Assembly: GCA_003486795.1 (NCBI GenBank) | Contig: DNFX01000245.1 | Coordinates: 4,202 to 11,610 of the forward strand | Length of the DNA stretch: 7,409 nucleotides | Source: Actinomycetota bacterium | Lineage (GTDB): Bacteria; Actinomycetota; Humimicrobiia; Humimicrobiales; Humimicrobiaceae | Direction of reading: 5' to 3' | In this document: piece after piece, positions 1 to 5,934 of the stretch | Position numbering within the stretch: the first letter of the stretch is position 1 | Layout: the number at the start of each line of letters is the position of its first letter | Translations under genes and position numbers: made by a program | Notes under the pieces: generated by a model | What the model was told of the DNA's origin: nothing | The model's input: only the letters and a program-made list of their open reading frames with translations | The model's database searches: none

Positions 1-442
1 AAGATTGCATTTGTAATTGCAAGCTATTTATTAGGTTCTGTCTGCTTCGGTTACGTTTTTGCAAAAATTTTAAAAAAGAAAGATTTTGGCAAAAAGGACT
101 TGCCTGGAGCTGCAGGTTCATTTCGCCAATTAGGGCTTAAAATAGGAATAGCAACAGGATTTCTTGATGCAGCTAAAGGAATGGTGCCTCCTCTTTTGGC
201 AAAATATTTGGAACTTGACCCATTTACATTAGTGGCTGCATCCCTTGCAGTAGTAATTGGGCACAACTGGCCTATATTTTTTAAATTTAGGGGAGGAGGA
301 GGACTGTCTACTACCAATACTGGCTTTCGTATTTCATGAACCCTCACACATTGTAATTTTATTTATTCTTATATTCATCTTAGTGGCAGTAAAAGGAATT
401 ATTCTTTCTAAGATACCTGATAAAAAAGAAGAAACGACATAG
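1..442 (+). pseudogene. plsY: Glycerol-3-phosphate acyltransferase (PlsY-like), broken and 5'-partial
   Basis: PlsY is a polytopic membrane enzyme that transfers an acyl group from acyl-phosphate to glycerol-3-phosphate, the first step of phospholipid synthesis. Frame 1 is open from the window edge to a TGA at 337-339. It shows the family pattern: a first membrane segment (SYLLGSVCFGYVFAK), a motif-1 region PGAAGSFRQLG, DAAKGMVPP, and GHNWPIFFKF followed by GGGG. The last replaces the usual GGKG or GGRG, so the basic residue is lost. The frame then ends too early. Frame 2 carries what looks like the family's hydrophobic tail, LLPILAFVFHEP and a final membrane helix, from about 308 to the TAG at 440-442. 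Only a short stretch separates motif 3 from this tail, where the family normally has about 40-50 more residues including membrane helices. A frame change plus an out-of-frame deletion near 295-310 is therefore inferred. The 5' end lies outside the window. An assembly error is the main alternative. Confidence -1.
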
Positions 443-663
443 CAGTATGATATGATATTTATAAAAATTTGCTTTTGGATCCCTTACCTATGTGAAGCTG
501 CTGTAAAAGAAGAAAAAGATTATCAACAAAGAATAGAAATTCATCCTGAATTTGAATTTAGGATATAAATAATGTAAGTAGTGGCAAAATGCACCCCTTT
601 TAAAAAACTTCCCACTATATGGTGGTATTTTTTTAAATTAACTGATAAACTGCCAATAATATC
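443..663. other. Intergenic gap, no supported gene
   Basis: This AT-rich gap lies between the broken plsY-like gene and the patatin gene. It holds one short reading frame (452-568, 38 codons from an ATG, ending HPEFEFRI) with no ribosome binding site and no family I recognise. It may be the tail of another eroded gene. The only other structure is the weak terminator-like hairpin listed separately. Confidence -1.
612..634 (+). terminator. Possible weak rho-independent terminator
   Basis: CCAC (612-615) pairs with GTGG (622-625), with a T-G and an A-T pair possible inside. The sequence TATTTTTTT follows. The stem is short, so termination would be inefficient. It lies between the broken plsY-like gene and the patatin gene, where a terminator makes sense. 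Confidence -1.
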
Positions 664-1503
664 ATGGCTATTAATATTATGGCAAAATCCAAACAACCGA
701 AAATAGGTCTGGCATTAGGCAGTGGTGGACCTAAAGGACTATCCCACATTGGTATAATCAAGGTTCTAGAGAAAAACAATATCCCAATTGATTTTATTGC
801 CGGTGTGAGTATCGGGTCAGTTGTTGGGGGATTTTATGCATACACTAAAAATATTGAAAAGATTGAGGAAATAGCTTTATCCAATAATTGGCGGCATACA
901 CTGTCTCTGTTTTTTGATCCCTCACTATCCCAGGGATTAATCAATGGCAGAAAAATAAAAGTCTTTATAGAAAACATAATTGACAAAATACATTTTAAAG
1001 ATCTAAAAATTCCTTTCTCGGTTGTAACAACAGATATAAAAACAGGCAAGGCTGTTATCATGGATAAAGGTGAGGTTGCTACGGCCATTAGAGCGAGCAG
1101 TTCTATACCTTTAATATTTAAGCCCGTAAAATTAGGCAACAGTTTATTAGTTGATGGGGGCCTCTCAATCCCTGTTCCCGCAGGAGTTGTTAGAGGAATG
1201 GGAGCCGATATAGTCATTGCAGTTAATTTAGATGCCGATTATTTTTCGGACATTCAAGACAGCAATTTTGGATTCTATAGAATAGCTAATAATTCTATTA
1301 AGCTTTTAAGATATAATTTATCTTCTTCAAATATCAGAGATGCTGATATTATAATTAATCCTAAAGTAGGAAAGGTAGGATGGAATAAATTTATTGATAG
1401 CAAAAGTGTAATTCTTGCAGGAGAAGAAGCAATGCAACTATCAATATTGCAGTTAAAAGAATTAATAAAGAACAGAAGTAGTAGCACTCTTGGGGACGTA
1501 TAA
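664..1503 (+). CDS. Patatin-like phospholipase family protein (RssA/YlbK type)
   Basis: This is a predicted serine acyl hydrolase of the bacterial patatin family (COG1752-like), expected to act on phospholipids or other acyl esters through a Ser-Asp dyad. Of 279 residues, 19-25 (GSGGPKG) form the oxyanion-hole loop. Residues 47-51 (GVSIG) are the GxSxG nucleophile elbow with Ser49, and 163-166 (VDGG) carry the catalytic Asp164. The motif RASSSIPLIFKPV (143-155) is also typical of the family. There is no signal peptide or membrane segment, so a cytoplasmic protein is likely. Length fits the single-domain group. The ATG at 664 is the first after an in-frame TAA at 646-648; the ATG at 679 is equally possible, since neither has a clear ribosome binding site. 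The last residues (LGDV) and the stop codon are encoded by copy 1 of the REP-like repeat, so the original C-terminus may have been replaced. The protein core is complete and should be functional. Confidence -1.
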   Translation: MAINIMAKSKQPKIGLALGSGGPKGLSHIGIIKVLEKNNIPIDFIAGVSIGSVVGGFYAYTKNIEKIEEIALSNNWRHTLSLFFDPSLSQGLINGRKIKVFIENIIDKIHFKDLKIPFSVVTTDIKTGKAVIMDKGEVATAIRASSSIPLIFKPVKLGNSLLVDGGLSIPVPAGVVRGMGADIVIAVNLDADYFSDIQDSNFGFYRIANNSIKLLRYNLSSSNIRDADIIINPKVGKVGWNKFIDSKSVILAGEEAMQLSILQLKELIKNRSSSTLGDV

Positions 1504-1513
1504 TTTGGCCCCA
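1491..1513 (+). repeat. REP-like imperfect palindrome, copy 1
   Basis: A 23-bp sequence beginning TGGGGACGTATAA and ending TTTGGCCCCA is identical to 4038-4060. The outer GGGG and CCCC can pair, with a mismatch-interrupted inner stem, which is the usual shape of repetitive extragenic palindromes and of the ends recognised by IS200-like Y1 (RAYT) transposases. It supplies the stop codon of the patatin gene. No transposase of that type is in the window, so the link to RAYT is an inference from shape and base content. Confidence -1.
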
Positions 1514-1517
1514 AAAA

Positions 1518-1745
1518 AAGGAGTTCTACACGGTAGGGTTCTACACCACACGTAAAGATTTCAACCAGTACTACATTAACTTCCCCCGTCCCATTACACT
1601 GGCTATGAATTTTCCCAAAGGTGATATTGTTGAATGGGAGATTGATAGCAAAGATACACTTCTTCTTAATAGAAAAGAGGTAAATCTTGCAGGGCAAAAA
1701 AAGTTTAAAAGATTTTATATTGCCATTTCTTCTCGTACTTCTTGA
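1518..1745 (+). pseudogene. AbrB/SpoVT-like small DNA-binding protein remnant, no start codon
   Basis: The frame starting at 1521 reads EFYTVGFYTTRKDF, then NQYYINFPRPITLAMNF, then PKGDIVEWEIDSKDTLLLNRK, and stops at 1743-1745. A beta strand, a short helix, a KGD turn and a strand ending in LLLxRK is the layout of the AbrB/SpoVT swapped-hairpin fold. No ATG, GTG or TTG precedes this domain; the first ATG (1605) falls inside it. A good ribosome binding site, AAGGAG (1518-1523), sits 6 nt before an in-frame ACG (1530-1532), which could be a decayed ATG. Alternatively, the N-terminus was lost at the junction with the repeat that ends at 1513. The last 31 bases overlap the 3' end of the opposing radical SAM gene, so the original C-terminus is probably gone too. 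The fold assignment is by pattern only. Confidence -1.
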
Positions 1746-3091
1746 TTTTTGCTATCAGTCTTATCTTTGTTTTCCCAAAGCTCATCTGCCGTAATTGACC
1801 AGTTATATGCAGTTTTTTCACACTTTTTAGTAAGATCTTCCACACTTTCATTGTCAAAGTATTGTGTTGAAAGGGCGTTGGAATTTTTTACCATTTGCCT
1901 TAGTTTAGCCGGATTATCAAGGAGCGGACAAGGTCTTAGATGATTTATGTTAAAAGGCTGATTCATCTTGTACTCAATAAATAAAGGAGATTTTAAAGCT
2001 TCTGCCAAACTACAATTATTTATATTTAAATTTGCATAATGTATAAAAGCACAAGGTTCAACATCTCCATTTGCATTTATATGAAAAAACTTTCTTCCTC
2101 CTGCTATACATCCATTAACAAATTCACCATCATTCCAGAAATCCATAACAAAAATTGGTTTCGTTTGCCTCAAGCTTCTGACTCTATAATACATATATTT
2201 TCTTTGCTCTGCATCCACCATTAAATCCATTACGGCGTTTTTACCAATAGGAATATATGTAAAATACCAACCAAAATACGCTCCTTTATCAATCATGAAA
2301 TCAATAAAATCATCAGAGGCAACAGAGTCATAATTTTTACTGTGATAGCATACAGAAAATCCAAAGGGAACATTAACTTTTTTAAGACAATCCATTGCCT
2401 CTATCACTTTGGCATATGTACCGCTTCCTCTTCTTAAATCTGTTTCTTCTTCCCATCCTTCTATACTGATGCTTGGTATAAAGTTGCCAACTTCTGCCAG
2501 CTCTTCAGCACATCTGTCATCTATCAATGTTCCATTGGTGAAACAGGAAAACATGCAATCATTATGTATCTTACACAATTTTATAATGTCGCTTTTCCTT
2601 ATAAATGGCTCCCCTCCGGAATAAATATACATATATATTCCAAGTTCTTTGCCTTCTCTTATTATTCTGTCCAGAGTTTTAAAAGAAAGAGAAGATGTTT
2701 TTTTATATTCTGCTGCCCAACAGCCCTTACATTTTAAGTTGCATTTGCTTGTCGGATCTATTAATATTGTCCATGGGATATTTACCCCCATTTCTTTTGA
2801 TTTCTCATCTGCTAGTTTTCTGCCCTTGAATCCTGAATTTATAATAAAATTTGTCATCATCTTTTTTAAGCAGCCAGGATTTATAGAACCAATAAACCTT
2901 CTTAGCATATTTGCATAGTTATTTTCAGGATCGCTTAATATGCTCTTATAGTAAGAGACAGCCTGCTTGTCTGAATCATTTATCGCAAATTTTTCAGCTA
3001 TTCTTATTAACTTTGGCAAGTTTTTTAAAGGATTTTTTCCAAGATAATTTATTGCCAGCTTAAGTAATACTAAATTTGTTGTTTTTAACAT
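1715..3091 (-). CDS. Radical SAM protein with SPASM-like C-terminal domain
   Basis: This enzyme is expected to cleave S-adenosylmethionine at a [4Fe-4S] cluster to start a radical reaction; its substrate is not evident. Counting from the ATG at 3091 (458 residues), residues 1-106 form a helical N-terminal region. The CNLKCKGC motif places the cluster cysteines at 117, 121 and 124. The SGGEP motif at 158-162 is the SAM-binding GGE. Four later cysteines (328 in GCIAGG, 347 in EPCAF, 388 in PCPLL, 424 in KKCEK) suggest an auxiliary cluster of SPASM type. HINANGDVEPC is typical of that domain. A longer reading from a TTG at 3103 exists, but GGAGG (minus strand, 3101-3097) lies 5 nt before the ATG at 3091, so that ATG is chosen. 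The protein is complete and cytoplasmic. No precursor peptide or partner gene is adjacent, so peptide maturation is not supported. The upstream TetR-type operator may control it. Confidence -1.
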   Translation of the reverse strand: MLKTTNLVLLKLAINYLGKNPLKNLPKLIRIAEKFAINDSDKQAVSYYKSILSDPENNYANMLRRFIGSINPGCLKKMMTNFIINSGFKGRKLADEKSKEMGVNIPWTILIDPTSKCNLKCKGCWAAEYKKTSSLSFKTLDRIIREGKELGIYMYIYSGGEPFIRKSDIIKLCKIHNDCMFSCFTNGTLIDDRCAEELAEVGNFIPSISIEGWEEETDLRRGSGTYAKVIEAMDCLKKVNVPFGFSVCYHSKNYDSVASDDFIDFMIDKGAYFGWYFTYIPIGKNAVMDLMVDAEQRKYMYYRVRSLRQTKPIFVMDFWNDGEFVNGCIAGGRKFFHINANGDVEPCAFIHYANLNINNCSLAEALKSPLFIEYKMNQPFNINHLRPCPLLDNPAKLRQMVKNSNALSTQYFDNESVEDLTKKCEKTAYNWSITADELWENKDKTDSKNQEVREEMAI

Positions 3092-3096
3092 CTTCG

Positions 3097-3101
3097 CCTC
3101 C
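3097..3101 (-). promoter_or_regulatory. Ribosome binding site of the radical SAM gene
   Basis: GGAGG on the minus strand is 5 nt before the ATG at 3091. It overlaps the first codons of the longer TTG-started reading and so decides the start in favour of 3091. Confidence -1.
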
Positions 3102-3257
3102 AAAAATAAAATATATAGTTAAATATTTGACAAAATAAAACAGTCTATATTATTTTCTGTTACCAAAGATTATTAAGACAGCCATTTATTTTGATATTAT
3201 TCCCTGAATCAACTCTTATATATTTTTATTTTCTATTACTATGTGCTAACATATTTA

Positions 3258-3275
3258 TTACCTACCGTTAGGTAA
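3258..3275. promoter_or_regulatory. TetR-type operator palindrome
   Basis: TTACCTACCGTTAGGTAA has perfect 7-bp arms (TTACCTA and TAGGTAA) around CCGT. This is the size and composition typical of operators bound by TetR/AcrR-family dimers. A third half-site, TAGGTAAG, recurs at 3303-3310, exactly 34 bp after the copy at 3269-3276. The nearest intact gene is the radical SAM gene, about 170 bp away and reading leftward. No TetR-family gene is in the window. Binding is inferred, not shown. Confidence -1.
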
Positions 3276-3289
3276 GTTTCTTTTAATAA

Positions 3290-3295
3290 TATAAT
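3290..3295 (+). promoter_or_regulatory. Candidate -10 element beside the operator
   Basis: A perfect TATAAT lies 14 bp downstream of the palindrome and between the operator and its extra half-site. The matching -35 position (about 3267-3273) falls in the right arm of the operator and is weak (TTAGGT). A repressor there would block a rightward promoter, but no intact gene lies downstream on that strand. Confidence -1.
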
Positions 3296-3419
3296 TAATC
3301 AGTAGGTAAGTCAAATAATAAAAACAAATTTCAGTAATTTCGGATTAATCCTAAAAAAATACATTTCAGGCATAAAATCTTACCACAATAAAAACAAAAA
3401 TAATTATTTTATCTTTGAG

Positions 3420-3671
3420 GTGCATTTTTTTAAAAAAAATTTTGGAAGTCGGGAAAATGAGAAAAATATTTCTAAATTAAAAGCTAAAATTAGATATTTA
3501 ATAAATCAAAGAAGCAACTCATCAGCTCTAAGACTTATTGGCTCGATATGCCTGGAAAAAAATGAAGATTGGATTACAGGAAAGAAATATTTAAATATGG
3601 ATTATTTGAGAAATTTAAATAAAATGAAAAAAGAAAAAGAAAATAAAAAGATATTAACTACTGTTACATAA
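3420..3671 (+). pseudogene. IS256-family transposase, C-terminal remnant
   Basis: The last part of this 83-codon frame, SALRLIGSICLEKNEDW followed by ITGKKYLNM (about 3522-3602), matches the conserved C-terminal end of IS256/mutator-type DDE transposases. In these, a SALRLIG helix is followed by an acidic NEEW and a TGxxYL segment. The catalytic DDE core, about 300 residues, is absent. The first third of the frame (KNFGSRENEKN onward) is lysine- and asparagine-rich and does not look like the family. The GTG at 3420 is only the first start codon in the open frame, with no sensibly spaced ribosome binding site, so this is probably not translated. Family assignment is by eye from a short match. 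Confidence -1.
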
Positions 3672-3695
3672 ACAGCAGCTTATCTGAGAATGGTG

Positions 3696-3722
3696 GAATT
3701 TACAGAAGATTCTGCACTTAAT
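3696..3722 (+). mobile_element. Probable right end of the IS256-family element
   Basis: GAATTTACAGAAGATTCTG and the bases after it lie about 25 nt beyond the remnant transposase stop, where IS256-family elements carry their right inverted repeat, often with a TTTACA core. No matching left end is seen in the window, so the left part of the element is missing. Confidence -1.
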
Positions 3723-3908
3723 GTTATATTTTTTTTTGCCACAGAAAATATCCCTTTTTTATTAACAAAAAATCTTCAAATCTTAAAGTCTGATTTTTTA
3801 TTATAACACAGACAGTCATAATCCATTCCTGGTTAAAGAGAAATCATATTAAAGAAGCTGATTATTTTTAATATCACAAGCGATTTCAGAACCTGAGTTC
3901 TATTTTTA

Positions 3909-3937
3909 TTTACAAAAATGTTAAAAGTCTTTACAAT
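3909..3937 (+). promoter_or_regulatory. Promoter of the tRNA-Glu gene
   Basis: TTTACA (3909-3914) and TACAAT (3932-3937) are each one base from the sigma-70 consensus and are separated by 17 bp. Transcription would begin near 3944, about 14 nt before the tRNA. Confidence -1.
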
Positions 3938-3957
3938 TTTAAAGCACATGAAACAAA

Positions 3958-4033
3958 GGCGCATTCGTCTAGTGGCCTAGGACATAGCCCTCTCACGGCT
4001 AAAACAGGGGTTCGAGTCCCCTATGCGCTACCA
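3958..4033 (+). tRNA. tRNA-Glu (anticodon CTC)
   Basis: The 76-nt sequence folds as a full cloverleaf. The acceptor stem is GGCGCAT with ATGCGCT, starting with a G-T wobble pair. The D arm contains GTCTAGTGGCCTAGGAC. The anticodon stem is TAGCC/GGCTA around CTCTCAC, with anticodon CTC at 3992-3994. The T arm is AGGGG TTCGAGT CCCCT, and CCA is encoded at 4031-4033. The D arm and the ACGG after the anticodon are typical of bacterial tRNA-Glu. It reads GAG codons. No other tRNA gene is nearby. Confidence -1.
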
Positions 4034-4037
4034 ACCA

Positions 4038-4060
4038 TGGGGACGTATAATTTGGCCCCA
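4038..4060 (+). repeat. REP-like imperfect palindrome, copy 2
   Basis: This copy is identical over 23 bp to 1491-1513 and in the same orientation. It starts 4 nt after the CCA end of tRNA-Glu. The flanks beyond the 23 bp differ between the copies. In particular, the AbrB-like remnant after copy 1 is absent here, so the repeat alone is the shared unit. Confidence -1.
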
Positions 4061-4171
4061 TACAAAATACGATAGATATGCTCTATCATAACAATCGGTT
4101 TCTGCTTAAATTTTTAATTTGCTTTTATACTATAAAACTTTGTGGAATTGTAACTCCATTTTTTAGATAGA

Positions 4172-4395
4172 GTGAATATTTTTACTGGCAAAGTGGTTGA
4201 TATTAATCGCTTGATAATGATAAGTTCAAAGTATCAGAACAAATGCAGGATTTTGTCAATAATGGCGGAGAGATACTGGCCTGTGGAACCTGTTTCAAGA
4301 TAATAAATTCGGAAGGCAGCGAGATGTGTTCATTATCCACAATAAAAGATTTATATGATCTTATAAAAGAAAGTGATAAAATTATATTTCTATAG
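4172..4395 (+). pseudogene. DsrE/YedF-like sulfur-relay protein, frameshifted C-terminal remnant
   Basis: DsrE-family proteins are small cytoplasmic proteins with a conserved cysteine that carry sulfur. The frame from 4207 reads DNDKFKVSEQMQDF, then VNNGGEILACGTCF, then STIKDLYDLIKESDKIIFL, and stops at 4393-4395. The GGEILACGTC and DLYDLIKESDK segments are hallmarks of the family C-terminus. An in-frame TAA at 4204-4206 blocks the frame upstream. The sequence just before it, in another frame, reads VNIFTGKVVDINRL (4172-4213), which would continue sensibly into DNDKF, so a one-step frame change near 4207-4213 is inferred. The first part of the gene, roughly 50 residues, is not found. An ATG at 4243 could still give a 50-residue peptide, but it has no good ribosome binding site. 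Confidence -1.
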
Positions 4396-4432
4396 TGATA
4401 TATAAAATTATATTTTACTTAATAAATATCTG

Positions 4433-4747
4433 ATGAAAAAATTAATTTCTTTTAAGGATATAAATAATGCAAGAAAAGTTTTAGGTCTTTCAGATGTTTC
4501 GGATATTGAATATATCAAGAGCAGGCATAGAAAGCTTATACTTGAACTCCATCCTGACAAGCATCAAAATAGTAGCGACAGGAATCTTTACGAAGAAAGA
4601 GTAAAAGAAATAAATTTAGCATATAAGACCATTATGGATTATTGTATGAAATATCCTATTTCCTTTAAAGAAAATAATTTCAAAGATAATGAAGAAAAAA
4701 AATATATGGACGAACATTTTAAGAAATTCTATGAAGGATGGGTATAA
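4433..4747 (+). CDS. Small J-domain (DnaJ-type) protein
   Basis: J-domain proteins stimulate ATP hydrolysis by DnaK (Hsp70) through an HPD loop. This 104-residue protein holds a J domain over about residues 12-70: ARKVLGL at the start of helix I, YIKSRHRKLILEL as helix II, HPD at 40-42, and YEERVKEINLAYKTIM as helix III. There is no G/F region, zinc-finger domain or C-terminal substrate domain, so it is not DnaJ itself. The acidic and lysine-rich tail ends HFKKFYEGWV. It is probably a specialised cytoplasmic co-chaperone of unknown client. The ATG at 4433 has no strong ribosome binding site. The methyltransferase gene starts 6 nt after its stop, so the two are likely co-transcribed, with no obvious functional link. 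Confidence -1.
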   Translation: MKKLISFKDINNARKVLGLSDVSDIEYIKSRHRKLILELHPDKHQNSSDRNLYEERVKEINLAYKTIMDYCMKYPISFKENNFKDNEEKKYMDEHFKKFYEGWV

Positions 4748-4753
4748 TTATTA

Positions 4754-5407
4754 ATGCCTAAAACGGAAGCTTTTGAAAAAAACCAGCAAAAGTATGATAA
4801 CTGGTTTAAAAAAAATAGAAATTTATACATATCAGAACTAAACGCTATAAAAGAAATTCTGCCTGATTTTGACGAAGCTATTGAAATAGGTGTTGGAACC
4901 GGTAATTATGCTGCCCCGCTTGGAATAAGATTTGGAATAGAACCATCAGAAAATATGGCCAGAATTGCCAGAAGCAAAGGAATAGAAGTAACAGATGCTG
5001 TTGCAGAAAATATTCCATTTAAAGATGAGAGCTTTGATCTGGCATTAATGGTAACAACTCTGTGTTTTGTTGATAATCCCTTAAAAGCTTTTTCTGAAAC
5101 GTACAGGATACTAAAATCCGGAGGATTTTTCATAAATGCTTTTGTAGATAAAAATAGCAAAATTGGAAAAATATATCAGAAAAATAAAGAAAAAAGTATT
5201 TTTTACAGATCAGCAATTTTTTATTCAACGGATGAAGTTGTTCTCCTTTTAGAAAAAGCCGGATTTAAGAATCTTGTTTTTAGACAGACACTCTTTAATA
5301 CAGCAGACAAAATAAAAGAGCCTGAAAAAATCACAGAAGGTTATGGTGAAGGGTCATTTATTGTGATAAGAGCACAGAAAATTCCGGGGCTCTGCTTTCC
5401 AGTTTAA
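4754..5407 (+). CDS. Class I SAM-dependent methyltransferase (UbiE/COQ5-like fold)
   Basis: This 217-residue cytoplasmic enzyme should move a methyl group from S-adenosylmethionine to an unidentified small-molecule acceptor. Motif I is AIEIGVGTGNY (42-52). The acidic residue binding the ribose is Glu63 in GIEPSE. The motif-II-like region is ESFDLALMVTTLCFV (92-106), and motif III lies in YRILKSGGFF. This is the Methyltransf_11 arrangement, complete at both ends. The TARGET-specific C-terminal part (residues about 130-200) gives no clear hint of substrate. The ATG lies 6 nt after the J-domain stop; AAGGA (4734-4738) is rather far upstream, so translation may depend on coupling. The last residues, IPGLCFPV, run past the usual final strand. 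Confidence -1.
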   Translation: MPKTEAFEKNQQKYDNWFKKNRNLYISELNAIKEILPDFDEAIEIGVGTGNYAAPLGIRFGIEPSENMARIARSKGIEVTDAVAENIPFKDESFDLALMVTTLCFVDNPLKAFSETYRILKSGGFFINAFVDKNSKIGKIYQKNKEKSIFYRSAIFYSTDEVVLLLEKAGFKNLVFRQTLFNTADKIKEPEKITEGYGEGSFIVIRAQKIPGLCFPV

Positions 5408-5493
5408 ACTATCCAGACATCCTTATCTTTCCATTAAAAGGACAGCCCTTAAATTAATAATAATATTAATAATATAAAATAAGATGTGTGTTC

Positions 5494-5499
5494 AGGTGG
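5494..5499 (+). promoter_or_regulatory. Ribosome binding site deciding the SDR start
   Basis: AGGTGG is 5 nt before the ATG at 5505. A longer reading could begin at an ATG at 5484, but that would place this site inside the gene, so 5505 is preferred. Confidence -1.
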
Positions 5500-5504
5500 G
5501 ATAT

Positions 5505-5933
5505 ATGAAATTAAAAGATAAAGTAGCAATAGTAACAGGAGCTGCTTCAGGCATAGGAAGAGCGATTGCAGTCCTTTTTGCAAAAGAAGGTGCAAAAGTT
5601 GTTGTATCTGATATTAATCTGGAAGGGGCAAAAGAAATAGTTAAATTAATTGAAGAAAACAATGGTAATACTTTTGCAGTATTAACAGATGTTTCCAAAC
5701 CTGAAGACATCAGAAATCTGATAAGTGTTCCTATTGAAAAATACAATACATTAGATATTCTGGTAAATAATGCCGGAATAATGGATAATTTTATCCCTGT
5801 TGCTGAAATAACTGATGAAATATGGGAAAAAGTGTGTTCAGTTAATACAACAGGTTCAATGAGACTTATGAGAGAAGCACTGAAAATATTTTTAGAAAAA
5901 GATAAAGGTGTTGAAAATTTTATAATTCCATGA
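5505..5933 (+). pseudogene. Short-chain dehydrogenase/reductase, truncated before the active site
   Basis: SDR enzymes of about 250 residues oxidise or reduce alcohols and ketones with NAD(P). This frame gives only 142 residues. It has the cofactor motif TGAASGIG (11-18), Asp36 at the end of strand 2 (favouring NAD), Asp62 in the DV motif, NNAG (88-91) and the structural Asn114. After GVENFIIP it stops, where the family would continue with the catalytic Ser and the YxxxK pair. None of these is found in any frame before the next gene. The ribosome binding site of the acetamidase follows the stop directly, so the 3' half was probably deleted. The fragment might still fold and bind cofactor but cannot catalyse the usual reaction. 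It shares a transcript with the acetamidase gene, judging by the spacing. Confidence -1.
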
Positions 5934-5934
5934 G

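Larger units (their letters stand above)
3104..3419. other. AT-rich regulatory gap upstream of the radical SAM gene
   Basis: No gene is supported here. The stretch holds the TetR-type operator and a -10-like TATAAT described separately, a perfect 10-bp palindrome GGATTAATCC (3342-3351), and otherwise A/T-rich sequence. A TTGACA at 3127-3132 on the plus strand has no well-spaced -10 and no gene close behind it. Confidence -1.

Noticed and set aside
452..568. 38-codon frame ending HPEFEFRI
   Set aside because: No ribosome binding site, no recognisable family and low-complexity AT-rich context; kept only as a note in the gap entry.
834..1217. Minus-strand open frame inside the patatin gene
   Set aside because: It lies wholly antisense to a clear patatin protein with intact motifs and has no family features of its own.
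1275..1697. Minus-strand open frame of 140 codons
   Set aside because: It covers the patatin 3' end, the repeat and the AbrB-like remnant in antisense, and shows no domain or ribosome binding site.
3127..3155. TTGACA as a plus-strand promoter
   Set aside because: The hexamer is perfect, but the -10 candidates are at poor spacing (13-15 bp) or poor match (TTATTT at 17 bp), and no gene follows closely.
4071..4087. GATAGA/TCTATC hairpin
   Set aside because: A 6-bp AT-rich stem with no T run after it; likely chance in this base composition.
4143..4164. TGGA/TCCA hairpin followed by six T as a terminator for the tRNA
   Set aside because: The stem has only four outer pairs and an internal mismatch, too weak to call.
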